Below are positions 35,701-49,718 of a stretch of 64,000 nt of DNA, in pieces. Origin of the DNA: Corylus avellana (lineage: Eukaryota; Streptophyta; Magnoliopsida; Fagales; Betulaceae). The position numbers and the translations under genes were made by a program. The stretch is taken from positions 4,517,416-4,581,415 of the forward strand of contig NC_081549.1 in NCBI RefSeq assembly GCF_901000735.1, in the 5' to 3' direction. The first letter of the stretch is position 1. Each line of letters opens with the position of its first letter. A model generated the notes under the pieces. That model ran no database searches. It saw only the letters and a program-made list of their open reading frames with translations, and was not told where the DNA came from.

Positions 35701-38700
35701 CCATCTTCTCTGTTCTAAAAGAACTCCAAAGAGATGGCTACAATGTTGAGGGCCTACCGGAGAATTCTGAAGCCTTGATCGAAGAAGTAATTCATGACAA
35801 AGAGGCTCAATTCAGCAGCCCAAATCTGAACGTTGCTTACAAAATGGGTGTCCGTGAATACAAAAGCCTAACTCCCTATGCCACTGCATTGGAGGAAAAC
35901 TGGGGAAAACCTCCTGGGAACCTGAACTCCGATGGAGAGAATCTCTTGGTATATGGTAAACAGTATGGTAATATCTTTATTGGGGTTCAGCCCACTTTTG
36001 GCTATGAGGGTGATCCTATGCGGCTATTGTTCTCCAAATCAGCTAGCCCACATCATGGCTTTGCAGCATATTACTCTTTTGTTGAGAAAATTTTCAAAGC
36101 TGATGCTGTTCTTCATTTTGGCACTCATGGGTCACTTGAATTCATGCCTGGAAAACAGGTGGGAATGAGTGATGTCTGCTACCCTGACAGTCTAATTGGG
36201 AATATTCCAAATGTCTATTACTATGCAGCTAATAACCCATCTGAAGCAACGATAGCCAAGCGCAGGAGCTATGCCAATACCATTAGTTATCTGACTCCTC
36301 CAGCAGAAAATGCTGGGCTTTACAAAGGCCTTAAGCAGTTAAGTGAGCTCATCTCCTCATATCAATCCCTTAAAGACACTGGCCGTGGGCCACAGATTGT
36401 GAGCTCAATCATCAGCACGGCTAAACAATGTAATCTTGACAAGGATGTGGAACTACCTGATGAGGGAGAGGAAATCTCAGCAAAGGAACGAGATCTTGTG
36501 GTTGGAAAGGTATATTCCAAGATCATGGAGATTGAATCCCGCCTTTTGCCTTGTGGGCTCCATGTCATTGGTGAACCTCCATCGGCCATGGAAGCAGTTG
36601 CAACTCTGGTTAACATTGCTGCGCTAGACCGTCCTGAAGAAGGAATTTCATCACTCCCAGGTATACTAGCTGAGACTGTAGGAAGAAATATAGAGGAAAT
36701 TTATAGAGGGAGTGACAAGGGAATTTTGAAGGATGTAGAGCTTCTTCGGCAAATAACGGAGGCATCACGCGGAGCTGTTTCTGCCTTTGTGGAGCGAACA
36801 ACTAATAAGAAGGGCCAAGTCGTCAATGTAGCTGATAAACTGAGCTCAATCCTTGGGTTTGGTATAAATGAACCATGGATTCAGTACTTGTCGAGCACCA
36901 AGTTTTACCGGGCTGATAGGGAAAAGCTTAGAATATTGTTTGAGTTCTTAGCAGAGTGTTTGAGGCTGGTTGTGGCTGATAATGAGTTGGGGAGTTTGAA
37001 ACAAGCATTAGAGGGAAAGTACGTGGAGCCAGGGCCTGGTGGCGACCCAATTAGAAACCCGAAAGTATTGCCAACAGGAAAGAACATTCATGCACTCGAT
37101 CCACAATCAATTCCCACAACAGCAGCATTGCAGAGTGCAAAAATCGTGGTGGATAGGTTGATTGAAAGGCAGAAGGCTGACAATGGGGGAAAGTATCCTG
37201 AGACAGTTGCACTTGTATTGTGGGGAACAGATAATATAAAGACTTATGGTGAGTCCTTGGCTCAGGTCATGTGGATGATTGGTGTGAGGCCAATTGCGGA
37301 TACATTTGGTCGAGTGAACCGGGTGGAAGCCGTAAGTCTTGAAGAGCTTGGAAGGCCTCGGATCGATGTCGTTGTTAATTGCTCTGGAGTGTTCAGAGAT
37401 CTCTTTATTAATCAGGTATAAATCCTACTCATGAGTCCCATTTCTTTTGGATATTTGATATTGAATGATAATACACTGGTACACATGAGATCTCTTGACT
37501 CAAAGCAAACTACCTATTTCCTATCAAGACATTTCAGTTCTTCTCATGCTCTCCTACTTTTTGTCAGATCCTTCTGCTAATGATATTTTCATCAAAATTT
37601 TCAATTTGCTCAGATGAATCTCCTTGACCGGGCAGTGAAGATGGTAGCAGAACTAGACGAGCCGGAAGACCAAAACTATGTCAGGAAGCACGCAATTGAA
37701 CAAGCCAAAACTCTTGGGATTGAGGTTCGCGAAGCTGCAACTCGGGTTTTCTCCAATGCCTCAGGATCCTACTCCTCGAACATAAATCTTGCTGTTGAGA
37801 ATTCTTCATGGAATGATGAGAAGCAGCTCCAAGACATGTACTTGAGCCGAAAATCTTTTGCTTTCGATTGTGATGCCCCTGGTGCCGGCATGACTGAGAA
37901 AAAGAAAGTTTTTGAGATGGCTCTGAGCACAGCTGATGCTACATTCCAAAACCTTGATTCCTCAGAAATCTCACTCACTGATGTGAGTCACTACTTTGAC
38001 TCGGACCCAACCAATCTAGTACAGAACTTGAGGAAGGATGGGAAGAAGCCTAGTGCTTATATTGCTGACACCACCACAGCTAATGCCCAGGTGAGAAATT
38101 TTTGCACTATTTTCCTATTTTCATAATAAGTTGAAAGTTTTATCAAGCAAAGACTCGTATTTTACAGCTCATAACGGTAAGGCTCAAGGAAACTATATAA
38201 ATGGGAGGTGAATGGGAGAAATAAGATTCGAATTCTAGACTTTTAACTTTATTAAATCACAATTTATTTCAAAAGCTTAAATTTATAAAAAAAGTAAATT
38301 AAATTATTTAATTAAATCTATCACTCATCTTCACGTGTGAACTTTAACTTACTATGCAGGTACGGACCCTTTCGGAGACTGTGCGTCTCGATGCACGAAC
38401 CAAACTGTTGAACCCAAAGTGGTATGAAGGGATGATGTCTAGTGGATATGAGGGTGTTCGTGAAATTGAGAAGAGGCTTACAAATACAGTTGGGTGGAGT
38501 GCAACTTCTGGCCAAGTCGACAATTGGGTGTATGAAGAGGCCAATTCGACTTTCATTCAAGATGAGGAGATGTTGAATAGGCTGATGAAGACAAATCCAA
38601 ACTCCTTCAGGAAGTTGGTGCAGACTTTTCTGGAAGCCAATGGACGTGGGTACTGGGATACTTCCGAACAGAACATTGAGAGACTAAAGCAGTTGTACTC

Positions 38701-38737
38701 CGAAGTTGAAGACAAGATTGAAGGGATTGATCGGTGA
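32781..38737 (+). CDS. CHLH: Magnesium-chelatase subunit H (CHLH/GUN5)
   Basis: This is the porphyrin-binding subunit of plastid Mg-chelatase. With CHLI and CHLD it inserts Mg2+ into protoporphyrin IX, the first committed step of chlorophyll synthesis; it also affects plastid-to-nucleus signalling. Five exons (32781-34185, 34763-34845, 35613-37415, 37614-38090, 38360-38737) join in frame to 1381 aa, the usual length. Residues 1-50 form a Ser/Thr-rich transit peptide ending near RVKC/A. The N-terminal Mg-chelatase H domain (about 75-235) is followed by the CobN/ChlH domain to the end, with conserved runs such as [20 protein letters not shown] and [16 protein letters not shown]. Intron 1 has a GC donor (acagGCAAGT); reading through it would end the protein three codons into the intron. 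The other introns are GT-AG. It converges on STELLO, 926 bp between stop codons. Confidence 0.97.
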
Positions 38738-39663
38738 ACTTCAAATCTAACTATCAAGAAAAAAACATTGTAAAATGCAAATATAAAAAACACTTGTGAT
38801 TTCCTTGAGTTCCTTCTCTTTCTCACTGTAGGGTAAATAGATGTGATTTCGAGAAATGCAAATGCACCGATTGTGCTTCTTTTTTTCTGATCATATATAC
38901 CTGGCACCCTTTGTTGCTCTTGCCTTTCCATGATAAGTTAATGATAAATCCTGTAGAGAAATTATTGTATTTTCTGCAAAAAGAGGAATAGATCATGATC
39001 TAAGCACTGGTACCTGAATTCTAAGTCAACAGGCTGCATCGTCTCTTCACCAAGATAATTTGAGAGCATTCATAAAAAAACACAAGCACAGGTGGCCGGG
39101 TAATTGTGCACCTGGAAAAAAACACAAGCATTCAAATTGGAGGACTTGCTGGATGTTTGTGTCTCCTCAATGGAATCTGAGGTTCAGAGGACACAGCTAA
39201 TTCCCTTGGCCATTACAATGAAAAGGCCTTCATAATTAGAAGATGAGGTAGACTAGAAGATTTATTGTTACCAACTCTCACCTCTGCTCTCTATTGCACA
39301 AGTTATGAACAAAAAAAAAAAAATCAAACATAATCAAACTATATCATTTACAAGAATCTGAACCATTCAATCAAAAAACTTTGATTGTCAATGTTAAATA
39401 CATTTTTCTTTTCATATATTCACGAGCAAAAAGAACAGATTACATTTTTTTCTGTGGAGTGAATCTCCAATCAGTAATGAATCAGACAAGGTAAATCTAC
39501 AAATATGAAAAAAAAAAAAAAAAAAGGATAGAAATTCCCTCCCCCTCAATAAAAAATACAAGACAAAAAAAAATACAGATACAGTTTGGTGTAACAGTTA
39601 ACAAAAGTGGTACATGTTCCTTGCTTCCTCTCTCTTGACGTTGTTTCAGGTGTCAGATTACCT
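38738..39663. other. Convergent 3' spacer CHLH/STELLO
   Basis: It holds the 3' UTRs of the two convergent genes, several poly(A) runs and no further gene. No single polyadenylation signal stands out. Confidence 0.5.
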
Positions 39664-42600
39664 TCAGACTAACTCAAGTAGGAGAGGGTCACCTTCTGCC
39701 ATTATTCTGATCAGCTTTATAAAATCTTGTTCGCTTGACACATTCAATGGGTGAACAGCAGGTACTTGAGCTGAATAAAGGGTTGAATTATTTGTGGGTG
39801 GTTTTTGCTCATAGATCATTGTACTAAGCACCGGATCAAAATTCTGCGGTGAATCCATTGATATGAAGAACATGGGTATTGCAACCTTTTGATGCATTTC
39901 TAGAGGGCCCACTAGATTCACAAGTTCGACAAAGTCAACAACAAAGCGCCGGGGAACGTAGAATACCTCAGAACTGCATACTGTGATGCTCTGTTCACTT
40001 GTTACACTTTCCTTATAACTGACCTGGAAGTGAGCTGGCATCGTGCTAACTACCTTCTGTACCATCTCTGCTTGTTTTGAAAACCAATCTGAGTTTTTGC
40101 TGGTTGACACGGTAGTCCAAGAGTTGGAGACCTGGATGCCATTGAATTTTTTAGAGAGAGAGAGAGAGAGTTTGTAATGGTTTTCAAAGGAAAAACTAAT
40201 CAGCTTTCAACATTGATGTGTCAATGTGTTATAACAACATTGATCGCAATTGGAGTATTTCAAGTAATATTACCTTATCCGTGATCCACAGTTTATTACT
40301 GTCTGCTTGTAGCAGATTCCAGTAATTGAGAATGGTATCATCCTGAAGGAATAAAAATCCTTCTGCACTAGCATATCTATCAAAAATCTTAGGCAAGTTC
40401 CTGAAAAGAGAATAAGACGACAATTAGACAACATTATTATAAAATTTTAGAGAGACGGCCTATAAAAATAATTATGTGGGCTAGCCATAATACAGATACA
40501 ACAGTAAGAACTTCAAATTACACCAACTCCTTTCGATAATGATTAAGAGTCTGTTTAAAATTGCATTTAATGGGCCTAAAAGTGCTCTTAATACTCAAAA
40601 AGTCTGTTTGGAGAAAAACGTACTCGTTTGATAAAAAAATTAAATGGGCTTTTAAGGGTTCAAAAAACCTAAAAATGGCCAAAAAACACTTTTGGTAAAA
40701 GCTTAAAAATAAAGCTTTTGCCCAAAAGCTCTTTTTAACTTAAAAGTTTTATTTCTCAAACTCAATCTCAAACAGGTTCTAAGACAGCTTTTAAGATAAC
40801 TTTGATTTAATAACAAGCAAAAACTCAAATCATCATTATTTAAACCAAACTAGGAAAGAGGAAAAGGCAAGGGAGAGAAAAAAAAGAAAAAAAGAATGGG
40901 GGTGTGTGTGTGTTGGGAGGTCAATTAGTTGATGGTAGAATCTTTACTCAAATATAAGGAAACCAATCGAAACTAAAAAAGAAAAGGAATTTTGAATTTC
41001 AGGGAATCAGTCTCTAAAGCTCTCCACATTTCATTCACCTTGCGTTACAATACATTTCGATTGCACAACATGCAGATGTCATACTCGTAACAGCACAAGT
41101 CTTGCCCACGAGCATCGCCTAGGGCATAAGAAGCATGATGACTTGACCTCAACCTCACCTTCCTTTGGCTTATCACCAGTAGTATGCTCGGGGTTACAAA
41201 CTCAACAGGAGAATTGCACTCATTGCAAATTAGTATTAACACTCTCCTTTCCTAAGTCTCAATTCTTTTATTAACCATTTGGAGCCTAGATAATCAAAGG
41301 TTACTATTAAACTCTTCAAGGTTCAGCAATGACACAATTCCAAAACAAGATTTTGGACCAAATTCTTTAATTATAAAACTATCCAATATGTTTAAGGACC
41401 ACTTAAAAGAGTGCCCCATCCTTCTTTTCCTTTTTCATTTTCTAAATGAGGACCAATACCCGAAGCTGCAAGAACAGCACAGGCCAAGTCCATAGACACA
41501 GAGCTTGGAACTGGCGAAATATACCTTTTTCAATGCCCAAACCACACACAGATGGTGGTAGTGTGGCTACCAAGTTAGCTCAGATAAGCACTAGTGAAAT
41601 TGCAGGTATGGGGCAAGAGTCTCCCTTCCAGCACGTGATTAGTGTCATAGAGATTCTAACAATCTACTCATTCAGAAACTTTTATGCATCCACCAAGTAC
41701 CACTTTCATCAAAGAGGTCAACTTCAATTTCTATTAATTTGCAAACTTCAATGAATGGTGCAATTTGCATCAAAAAGTAAGCTCCCAAGTTTGCTTACCA
41801 TAAGAACCGACACCCATAAGATCCTATATACCATCAGAGTTTCAATACAATAATATTCACATGTAAAGACAAAGAACCAAAAGGAGACCCACATCAAATG
41901 AATACTATCACCCTCCTCAATACTTTTTATAGTCATATATTGTAAGTTAGCATGTCTGTATACACTGAGCCAATAATCATCTTGTGACAATGTCAAAAGT
42001 TTCACGCTATTTCTCATGGTCAATGAAAAGCTATTGTCTTGAAATTATGATTAACCATATATGTCCAAAAAACATTCAAACGTAATATTTTACTGCAGCA
42101 ACCCTCCATCTTTTTAAGCTCTCCTACTCAGCACCCAAAAGGGCATAGTATAAAGTAATGTTCAATAGTCTTATTATATGCACAGCCAAGACAGTAATGG
42201 TAATAAATCTAAATAATAGGTAATACAAGTGTTACTTATCAAAAAAAAAAAAAATAGGTAATACAAGTGCATGGTATTAACAACTTACTTGTATACTTGC
42301 TCCAATTGGACCTCCTCAACAGCAAGATCTGGGTTCTTCTGCCCTGACAAAATAACCACCGTCTTGAATATTCGCCCATAGAGTAATCTCCATTCAAGAG
42401 CAGTACGTTCCACAGGCCCACTGCAAAACATAATAAGCACAATATTCCCAAAATTCTTCCTCCAATGAATCAAATTTGCAATCTCGTAATTCACTGTCCC
42501 TGTCTCCTCAACCCCAAGATGAACAGATGGCAACTTTTGTGGGATAAAATCTTTCCTATCCCCATGACCAATACTTGCTCGTGGCCTATCCAATTCCAAT

Positions 42601-43991
42601 GACATCAGCCTTGGCTGCTGGTAACCAACTGCAATCAAGTCCTGAAGCCAAGCAGCAGTAAACTTCACATCCTTATCAGTCCAAAACCCCTCCTCTGCCA
42701 TTACAAAACTTAATTCCAAAATCTTTTCAAACAATCTATGCTTACTAGACTTCCATGAAACCAAGAACTTGACTAAACGACCTACATTCACGTGAAGATC
42801 CTTCTCTTCTGAAAATGGGTATGCCTCAATCCTATCATATCGATGAACCGTAGGGGGGTAAACTGCAACATAACCACCAACTTCCCACAAAATCCTTTGT
42901 CCCCAGTATCCTCTCAATACATCAGAAGCCATTGTACTAATGGAAACAGGAAGCATCAAACCCCAAAATGCCGGAGAGTGGTAAATTGTATTGAAAGAAT
43001 TAACCGGCACCATTACTCCTTGCGGCAGGGCCACCTTCGGGGCGCGCTCGTCGAACCTAATATCAAACGCTTCCAAACCCGATTTCCTCGTAAAATAAAA
43101 CACAGAATCAACGTCAGGTAGCCCGTTGGAAATTCCCTGTTGAATAAACTGCCTTCCACCAAACACTTCAGTGTAATACTCCTCATGCCCAACTTCGCCC
43201 ACATTCTCCAGTGGCAACCCCCTAGGCCAAACCGATCGCTGCCCGAAATGGATATACGGGTTCACGACAGTCCTATTGGGGTTCTCATGAGTATACTGCA
43301 ATATAGTCTCTTGCCTAGCACCCTCCCCAAACAAGTCTACATCAAAATGCTTACCCAAATCCCCACTAATCACATCCCCGCGATCATCAGCGTCGAAGAT
43401 CTTCTTCGCGCCGTGTTGGATCGCGAACAAATACCCAACAGTCTTCCTAACATAAGAATCATAAGGAAGAAAATCCACAACACGAAAGCCTAAACTAGCT
43501 TGCTGTTCCAAAGACAAGAAAATCGCACCTTTTAGGCTCCAATCCGACGGCGTTCTGGAGTTCCCGATAGCGAGGACTTGCCAGCCCCTGATCTTGACCA
43601 GGTTGCGGAGCGAATCGGTGGGATAATCGGACACCGAGACAACGATCCACCGCTCAGTTCTGAAATTGGCGTAGGGCGAGGACTTGTCGGTGATGGTCGC
43701 GATCGAGTTCCAGTTGACTTGTGGTAATTCGATCTTCTCGAGGTTCTTGGACTGGGTTTCGAAGCAGAGGAGGGCTGCCGTGTCGCCGACATTGCGGAGG
43801 AAGAAGAGGGCGGCGACGGTGGCTACGAGAAGCAGGACGGTGATGATCTTGTAGAGATTCTCGGACACCCATGTGGAGAAATCGAGGCTCTTGGCCTCCG
43901 AGAAGCGGTTGGGGTGGAGTGTGGGTAGGGTTCTGTTCTGGCCCTTCTGGGCTTTTGGAGATTTCGGCGTTGAACGTTCTTGGACCAACAT
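39664..43991 (-). CDS. STL: STELLO-type Golgi glycosyltransferase (DUF288)
   Basis: STELLO proteins sit in the Golgi and promote assembly and delivery of cellulose synthase complexes. Three exons (43991-42289, 40400-40274, 40131-39664) join in frame to 765 aa, close to the family length. The N-terminus is cytosolic and basic and carries LDFSTWVSEN (about residues 37-46). One membrane segment follows (about 48-66, KIITVLLLVATVAALFFL), giving type II topology. The luminal part has the DUF288 region with KKIFDADDRGDVI (DxD-like, about 197-209), YPFSEEKDLHVNVGRLVKFL, and a second acidic motif FLFLQDDTILNYW in exon 2. I chose the start at 43991 (MLVQ...) because family members begin there; an in-frame ATG at 44045 would add 18 Ser-rich residues. 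Intron 1 (1.9 kb) carries a Tourist-like MITE and a micro-retroposon. STELLO1 and STELLO2 cannot be told apart here. Confidence 0.95.
40547..40779. mobile_element. Tourist-like MITE in STELLO intron 1
   Basis: It is 233 bp long with inverted ends gagtctgttt / aaacaggttc and a TAA target duplication (40544-40546 and 40780-40782), as expected for PIF/Harbinger-type MITEs. A close relative lies at 46361-46593, and a weaker one may lie in CHLH intron 1 (about 34375-34620). Confidence 0.65.
42232..42252 (+). mobile_element. Micro-retroposon tail in STELLO intron 1
   Basis: The insert TTACTTATC plus about 12 A lies between two identical 17-bp copies of aataggtaatacaagtg (42215-42231 and 42253-42269). 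It is the same tail as at 3907 and 12958. Confidence 0.75.
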
Positions 43992-46900
43992 TGAACTCCC
44001 AAATCTGATACTGCTGCTACTTCTACTACTAAGCTTGACTCCCAAACAGAGCTCAACTCTCTCTCTCTCTCTCTGTTACTCTGAAATCTCTCTCTCTAGC
44101 ACACTTACTACTCTGTACGACATTTATTTTCAGGTTCTTCTCTCCCTTTCTTTCCTTTGTTTCTTCGTATGTGTCAGATGTGGTTTCCTTGCCGACAGGT
44201 TTGGTTCATTTGTTGAGTATTTTTTTTTTTTTTTAATTCATAAATGCAAGTAAGAAATTATCTGTAGTTATTTTACCCAATTCTGATTATATATTATCGT
44301 TAGAAGCATAGATGGTAAAAATTGCAGTTGCAGTTAAGTTATAGCTTGATTGAGTCTTATTAAAACATTAATAAAATTTAAACAATTAATATTAATAAAA
44401 TTTTAAAAAAAGAGATAGCTTAATTATTAAAAAATTCGTGTTTTATGAAGTGAAAGTTACTAATTTGAATTTCTATATCTATTTCCGAGGCGCGTAAATA
44501 TTTTTTTTTTTTTTTTTTGCTGCTTGAAGTCAGTAAAAAGCACTGCATTGGAAATGATGGTGGTTGATTGGGTTGGGTTTCTTTGGCTTCAAAGTAACTG
44601 CATCTTGTTGTAGCTGTAGTTGCGTGGTTTGGTGGGCCGGTGGTCCCTGTCTTGTTTAGACATATATTTTTCGTTTTCTTTATATTATGGTTGGATTGAT
44701 TAGGAAACACTTAATATAATGTGATAGTCATGATATTATTTGGGATTGGTAGGTGGATTTTTGGGACGTTGGGGTGTCAATGTCATGTCCTTTGTTGGAC
44801 GTGAGCCTGAATCCAATGGGTGAGAGTTTGCTGATATGTCACCTTTTCTGAATCTGGGCCGTTGGATTTAACTGATTTAATCGTAATTGAGATGTGATGT
44901 TTACTTCAGATTTAATGTAGACCTTTCGAAATGCTTTGAATTCTCAAGCTTTCAAAGAAAAGTTTTAAGCTCTTCTTTCTAAACCTTGATTTTGTTCTTC
45001 AAGGTGAAATCCAATTTTTTTTATTCTTTGGGATTGGAATTTTGGAATATTTTATTGATTTCAATTTCTTTTTATTTGAGTAATGCTATGATTTTTAAAA
45101 TCATAACTAGATTATTTAATTAATGATTAATTTAATGATTTCCTATTCGCTGTGATTTCTCAAAGCCCTATCATTTATAATCCCCCTCTACTAAAGTCCC
45201 TGAACTTAACAAAGTAAATCAATAAATCAGAAGCAAATTAATCATCACCACCTTTACAATAACAAAAAGGTCCAAACAAAAGAAAAACACTCTAAATGTT
45301 TTATTTATTTATTTATTTAATGCTTGATTCCATCGAGCACTATATAGGAACCCAAGATTTCTATTCTTCCATCTTCTAGAAAGTGATGAGCCAATCAGGA
45401 GAAAAGAACTGGTCAATACACATTGTTGATCTTGTACTCTTGCCATTATCAATCACTATAATCCCCCCATCAGTTTTGATCATAAAAGCATGGACTCACG
45501 AGTCTTCTGTTTGTATGAGCCAATTGTTATTTTACATGATATGGTTCTTGTGTTCCACCGGAAAAACAAAGAACAAAAGAAACACCCAAAAGGAAAAGAA
45601 AAAATAGTTGCAATGTACTAGAGTTTTCCTCCATTTTCATTGAACACATCAGTCTTTTACTGTAATCTCCCGCATGAGGTCGCCAAAATTCACTGTCAGA
45701 GTTTGCCATATATTACTGGAATCTATGGAAAGGTGGCCGCTCTTAGAGATCGCTGGTCATTACTGATTTTCCGTACAATTCAAACAGCGCAATAGAAACT
45801 ATTTTACACTTGTCGAAAACAAACAAACACAGCCTACCTTTTTAAGTGTAAGATCAGCAAAGAAAATTAACAATTTATACGAAAAGTAGTTGTAGTACGT
45901 ATCACAACACTGACTTCTAAAAGATACAAGCGTCCTGCCCAATAAGTCTACTGCATGTTAGAATTTCCTCATGAGATGAACAATTAAGGTACGTTCACTC
46001 ACAAAATAAAAAAAAGATAGGGTACGTTTTGAAGTGTATATATATATATTAGCTTGTGCTTCTCTACTTCTCTACTTCTGTTATTGATACAAAGGACTAG
46101 AGAGTCAACGGTTGCCCAATCGCCAAACATGGTGTCGGCATTCTAGTTTGGAGAGTACAAAGGAGCTGGCGAGTGAGGCACAGAGGCATGTGGTCCCCAT
46201 CCTCAAATTATGGAGCTGTATTGGGCTGTAAACAAGATGGGCCTTAAATGGGTCGAGCTGAAACAGACATTTTGACTAGTAACACAATAGGCCCAAAGGG
46301 GCTGAGACAAAACTAAATCTCCATCCAAATCGGTAATCTTGAGTCCTTGATGTGGTTTACGGCTTGTTAGGGATTGCGTTTGAGAGACCTAAAAGCGTTT
46401 TTAACACTCAAATATTTTCGTTTGAGGAAAAAAGTATTCGTTTGGTAAGAAAATTAAAAGCTCTTTTAAAGGTTCAAAAAGCATAAAAATAGTTAAAACG
46501 CACTTTTGGCAAAAACTTTAAAATAAAGCTTTTGCCCAAAAGCGTTTTTCGACTTAAAAGCTCTATTTATCAAACGCAATCCCAAACAGGCTCTTAGTAT
46601 TATGGTTACAATGCCATTTCTTTTCCTTTCATTTGTGAAGTTTGTTTGGGCTTATTACCATTCATGGGGTTGTTTGGTATTGGACAATTACTGTTTTGTG
46701 GTTTGGAACTATAACAAAATTTGATTGATGTAAGAAAAAAGTACGAATGTTTGGGTATAGAAAAGTAAAATAAAAAATTGTTTTGTAGTGATTTTTTTAT
46801 TTGAACAGTTTAATAATTTGATTGATGTAATGTAAAAGTAAAAATATTTAGAATTAAATTTGAGATAAATAATTATGAGACTTTGTTTGGGCCATTGGCA

Positions 46901-47308
46901 AACCTGGCCCCTATTCTACTTCCTACACACCACATCTTCTCTACCAAACAGCCAAAAAAAAAAAAAAAAAACTTGAATAAAATTAAGATTTTAATTAAAA
47001 ATATTTTACATCAAAATAAATAAAATCACAATTTTGTTTTCTATAATTTTTTTTTTTTTTTTTGTAAGTATTCTATAATATTTTCTTTGAAAAATTGTTT
47101 CCCTTTTCCAAAGCTGAACCCGTTGCTCGGTTAGTGTTGGTCACTCCATTCACTCGACGAAAAGCTGCCACTTGGCATAGATCCTAAACTCTGCCCGTCA
47201 CGCTAAACTCTCTCCTCTAAACGTAACAGAAAGAAAATTTTCAAAAATGTAAGAGTAACCCGCCACTTTTGAGAAATAGAAAGAAAGAGAAAGGCTCTCA
47301 GAGAGACA
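43992..47308. other. Spacer: STELLO 5' region to split gene
   Basis: CT repeats at about 44057-44100 are probably the STELLO leader. The rest is AT-rich with no recognisable gene. Positions about 47180-47308 should be the leader of the gene starting at 47309; I saw no clear TATA box for it. Confidence 0.45.
46361..46593. mobile_element. Tourist-like MITE (second copy)
   Basis: It aligns over its full length with 40547-40779, sharing aataaagcttttgcccaaaag and the ends ggcttgtta.. / ..aaacaggctc. The flanking trinucleotides (tac/tta) no longer match, so it is the older or more altered copy. Confidence 0.6.
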
Positions 47309-47708
47309 ATGGCACCGTTAGGCCTGTACATGAGCAGAGCCGAGCCGATCCGAGTTTTGGCCAACTCGGACCGGCTCATTCAAACAGACCAAGAATCGAG
47401 CCGGTCTCAAACTCGAGCCGAGCTTGTAAACCCCGGCTCAAGACCGACTCATTGAGGAATATGACACGCTCGGGATCGTACTCGGGATTAGTAATGGGAA
47501 TATGCGAGCCGAGTCGAGCCCTTGATTAGCTCAACTCGGCTCGAGCTCGAGATAGAGACATAATTTTGAAGAGTGCAAAATCGAGCCCGAGTCTGAACTC
47601 GAGCTCGTTTAGAAAGCATTTTGAGCCTTAAACGGGTAGCTCAGCCCGTTTAAGGCTCGTAACAACAATCAAGAATTATATTCAAACACATTTACAATTC
47701 CAAAATTT

Positions 47709-49030
47709 TCAAAGTTAATTCCAACTGCCAATTACAATTTACAAATCAGGTAATTCCAAATGCCAATTACAAATCAGGTAAGATTCACTATAACAAGTTA
47801 TATCCAAGACAAATTGTCAAATACTACCAATGTAAAATTCAGGACAAATATAACTTACAAATTACAATAGCAGTAAAGGAGAAATTTAAAACACCTAAAA
47901 TTACAAGCTTAGACAATTATACTATGGCCTTACAAATCAAGCAACTTCAAATTGAAGAAAACAAATTAATCTACAAATAGAAGAATTACAAATCAAATTG
48001 AAGAAATTATAAATGACTGAAATGAGTCAAATGACCAAAAGCCAAAATTCAGCTAAAGAGACTACTCTTCAGTCTTCATCCTGGCCACCAACTATCCGCA
48101 CTAGTCCACTGTCCACACTGCATTCAATGAAGAAAAGAAATGTGTTAAATGTTTTTAACTCCCTTGCAAGATGTCAAGGGAGTTTTATCACTTAAGATTG
48201 GAGTAATTAGTAAATATTCAAAACTCATATGAGTAAATGAACATAAAAGTAAACATTGGAAAATGAGGATATCAGGAAACAGTATGTGTGATGTGTTCCA
48301 CTTGCAGTTGACACTGACCAGCCTGACCGTGACCCACACCCACTGACCCACACTGCAATCCATGTAAAATACTACCAATGTAAAATTCAGGACAAATATA
48401 ACTTACAAATTAGAATAGCATTAAAGTAGAAATTAAAAACACCTAAAATTACAAGCTTGGACAATTATATTAGGGCCTTACAAATCAAGCAACTTCAAAT
48501 TGAAAAAACAAGTAATCTCAACAGATAGCAGCAGCATAAAACAAATTAGAAATTGAGTCACAAGCCACAAATATATAGCAGAAGCAGTAGCATAAACCAG
48601 TGCATTAGGTAATTTTCCAAGTTAATTCCAACTGCCAATTACAAATCAGGTAATTCCAAATGCCAATAACAAATCAGGTAAGATTCACTATAACAAGTCA
48701 TATCCAAGACAAATTGTCAAATACTACCAATGTAAAATTCATGACAAATATAACTTAGAAATTAGAATAACATTAAAGCAGAAATTAAAAACACCTAAAA
48801 TTACAAGCTTAGACAATTATATTAGGGCCTTACAAATCAAGCAACTTCAAATTGAAAAAAAAAAAAAATAATCTCAACAGATAGCAGCAGCATAAAACAA
48901 ATTATAAATTGAGTCACAAGCCACAAACATATAGCCGAAGCAGTAGCATAAACCAATGCATCACAACTAACCTCAACAGAAAGCAACCACAGAATCATAA
49001 GCATAATTGCATAATTGCATAAACCAGTGT
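47709..49030 (+). repeat. Internal direct repeats of the hAT element
   Basis: A block with aattccaactgccaattac and ctaccaatgtaaaattcagg occurs at about 47717-47962, partly at 48366-48510, and again at about 48620-48870; a further gaagcagtagcataaacca piece is doubled. Slightly further on, a 63-bp unit is tandemly doubled at 49485-49608. None of it encodes a protein I recognise. Confidence 0.6.
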
Positions 49031-49718
49031 ATGATGTGTATCCCAACTAATCTCAACTCAGTAGCATAAAGAAATAAATATGATATTTATAAGCACATTT
49101 TTTAGAGATTTTCAGGTATATAAAATGCAACAACTTAAAAATACCAAACTAGTAACATGCATATGAAAATGTGGCAACTTTTAATGAAGTTTCGTAAAAG
49201 CGGAGACAAGGACCCAATGAATGAATAATCACTGCAAACACAAACAAACCAAAAATATTGTTAGCAAATTTTTACTCCCTTGCATTTAGTTAGTCAAAGA
49301 CACAAAGTCTTTGACCTTTAATAAACGAGTCAAGGGAGGTTCAAATAATCAAATTTTCAAATAAAATTTTTGCTACAAAATGAAAACAATTAAATGAACA
49401 AGGAAGAAATATATTACCTCAACATGCTCAAATGATCAAGAGAGTTTCCAACAAAAGTACAATATGGCACATTGGCACTTAAACATTTCAAAATAAAACA
49501 TAGTTATCAAAATACAGACTTAATAAGCAAAGGGAGACTGAATCCAAACATTTCAAAATAAAACATAGTTATCAAAATACAGACTTAATAAGCAAATGGA
49601 GACTGAAACCAAAAATGAAGTGTTCAAATTACAGACTTAAAGAAGTAAAGGACTGGAATAGATTGTAAATTGTAATAGTAATACACTCCCCTGTCTGAAA
49701 TTCTGCATCACATCACAT

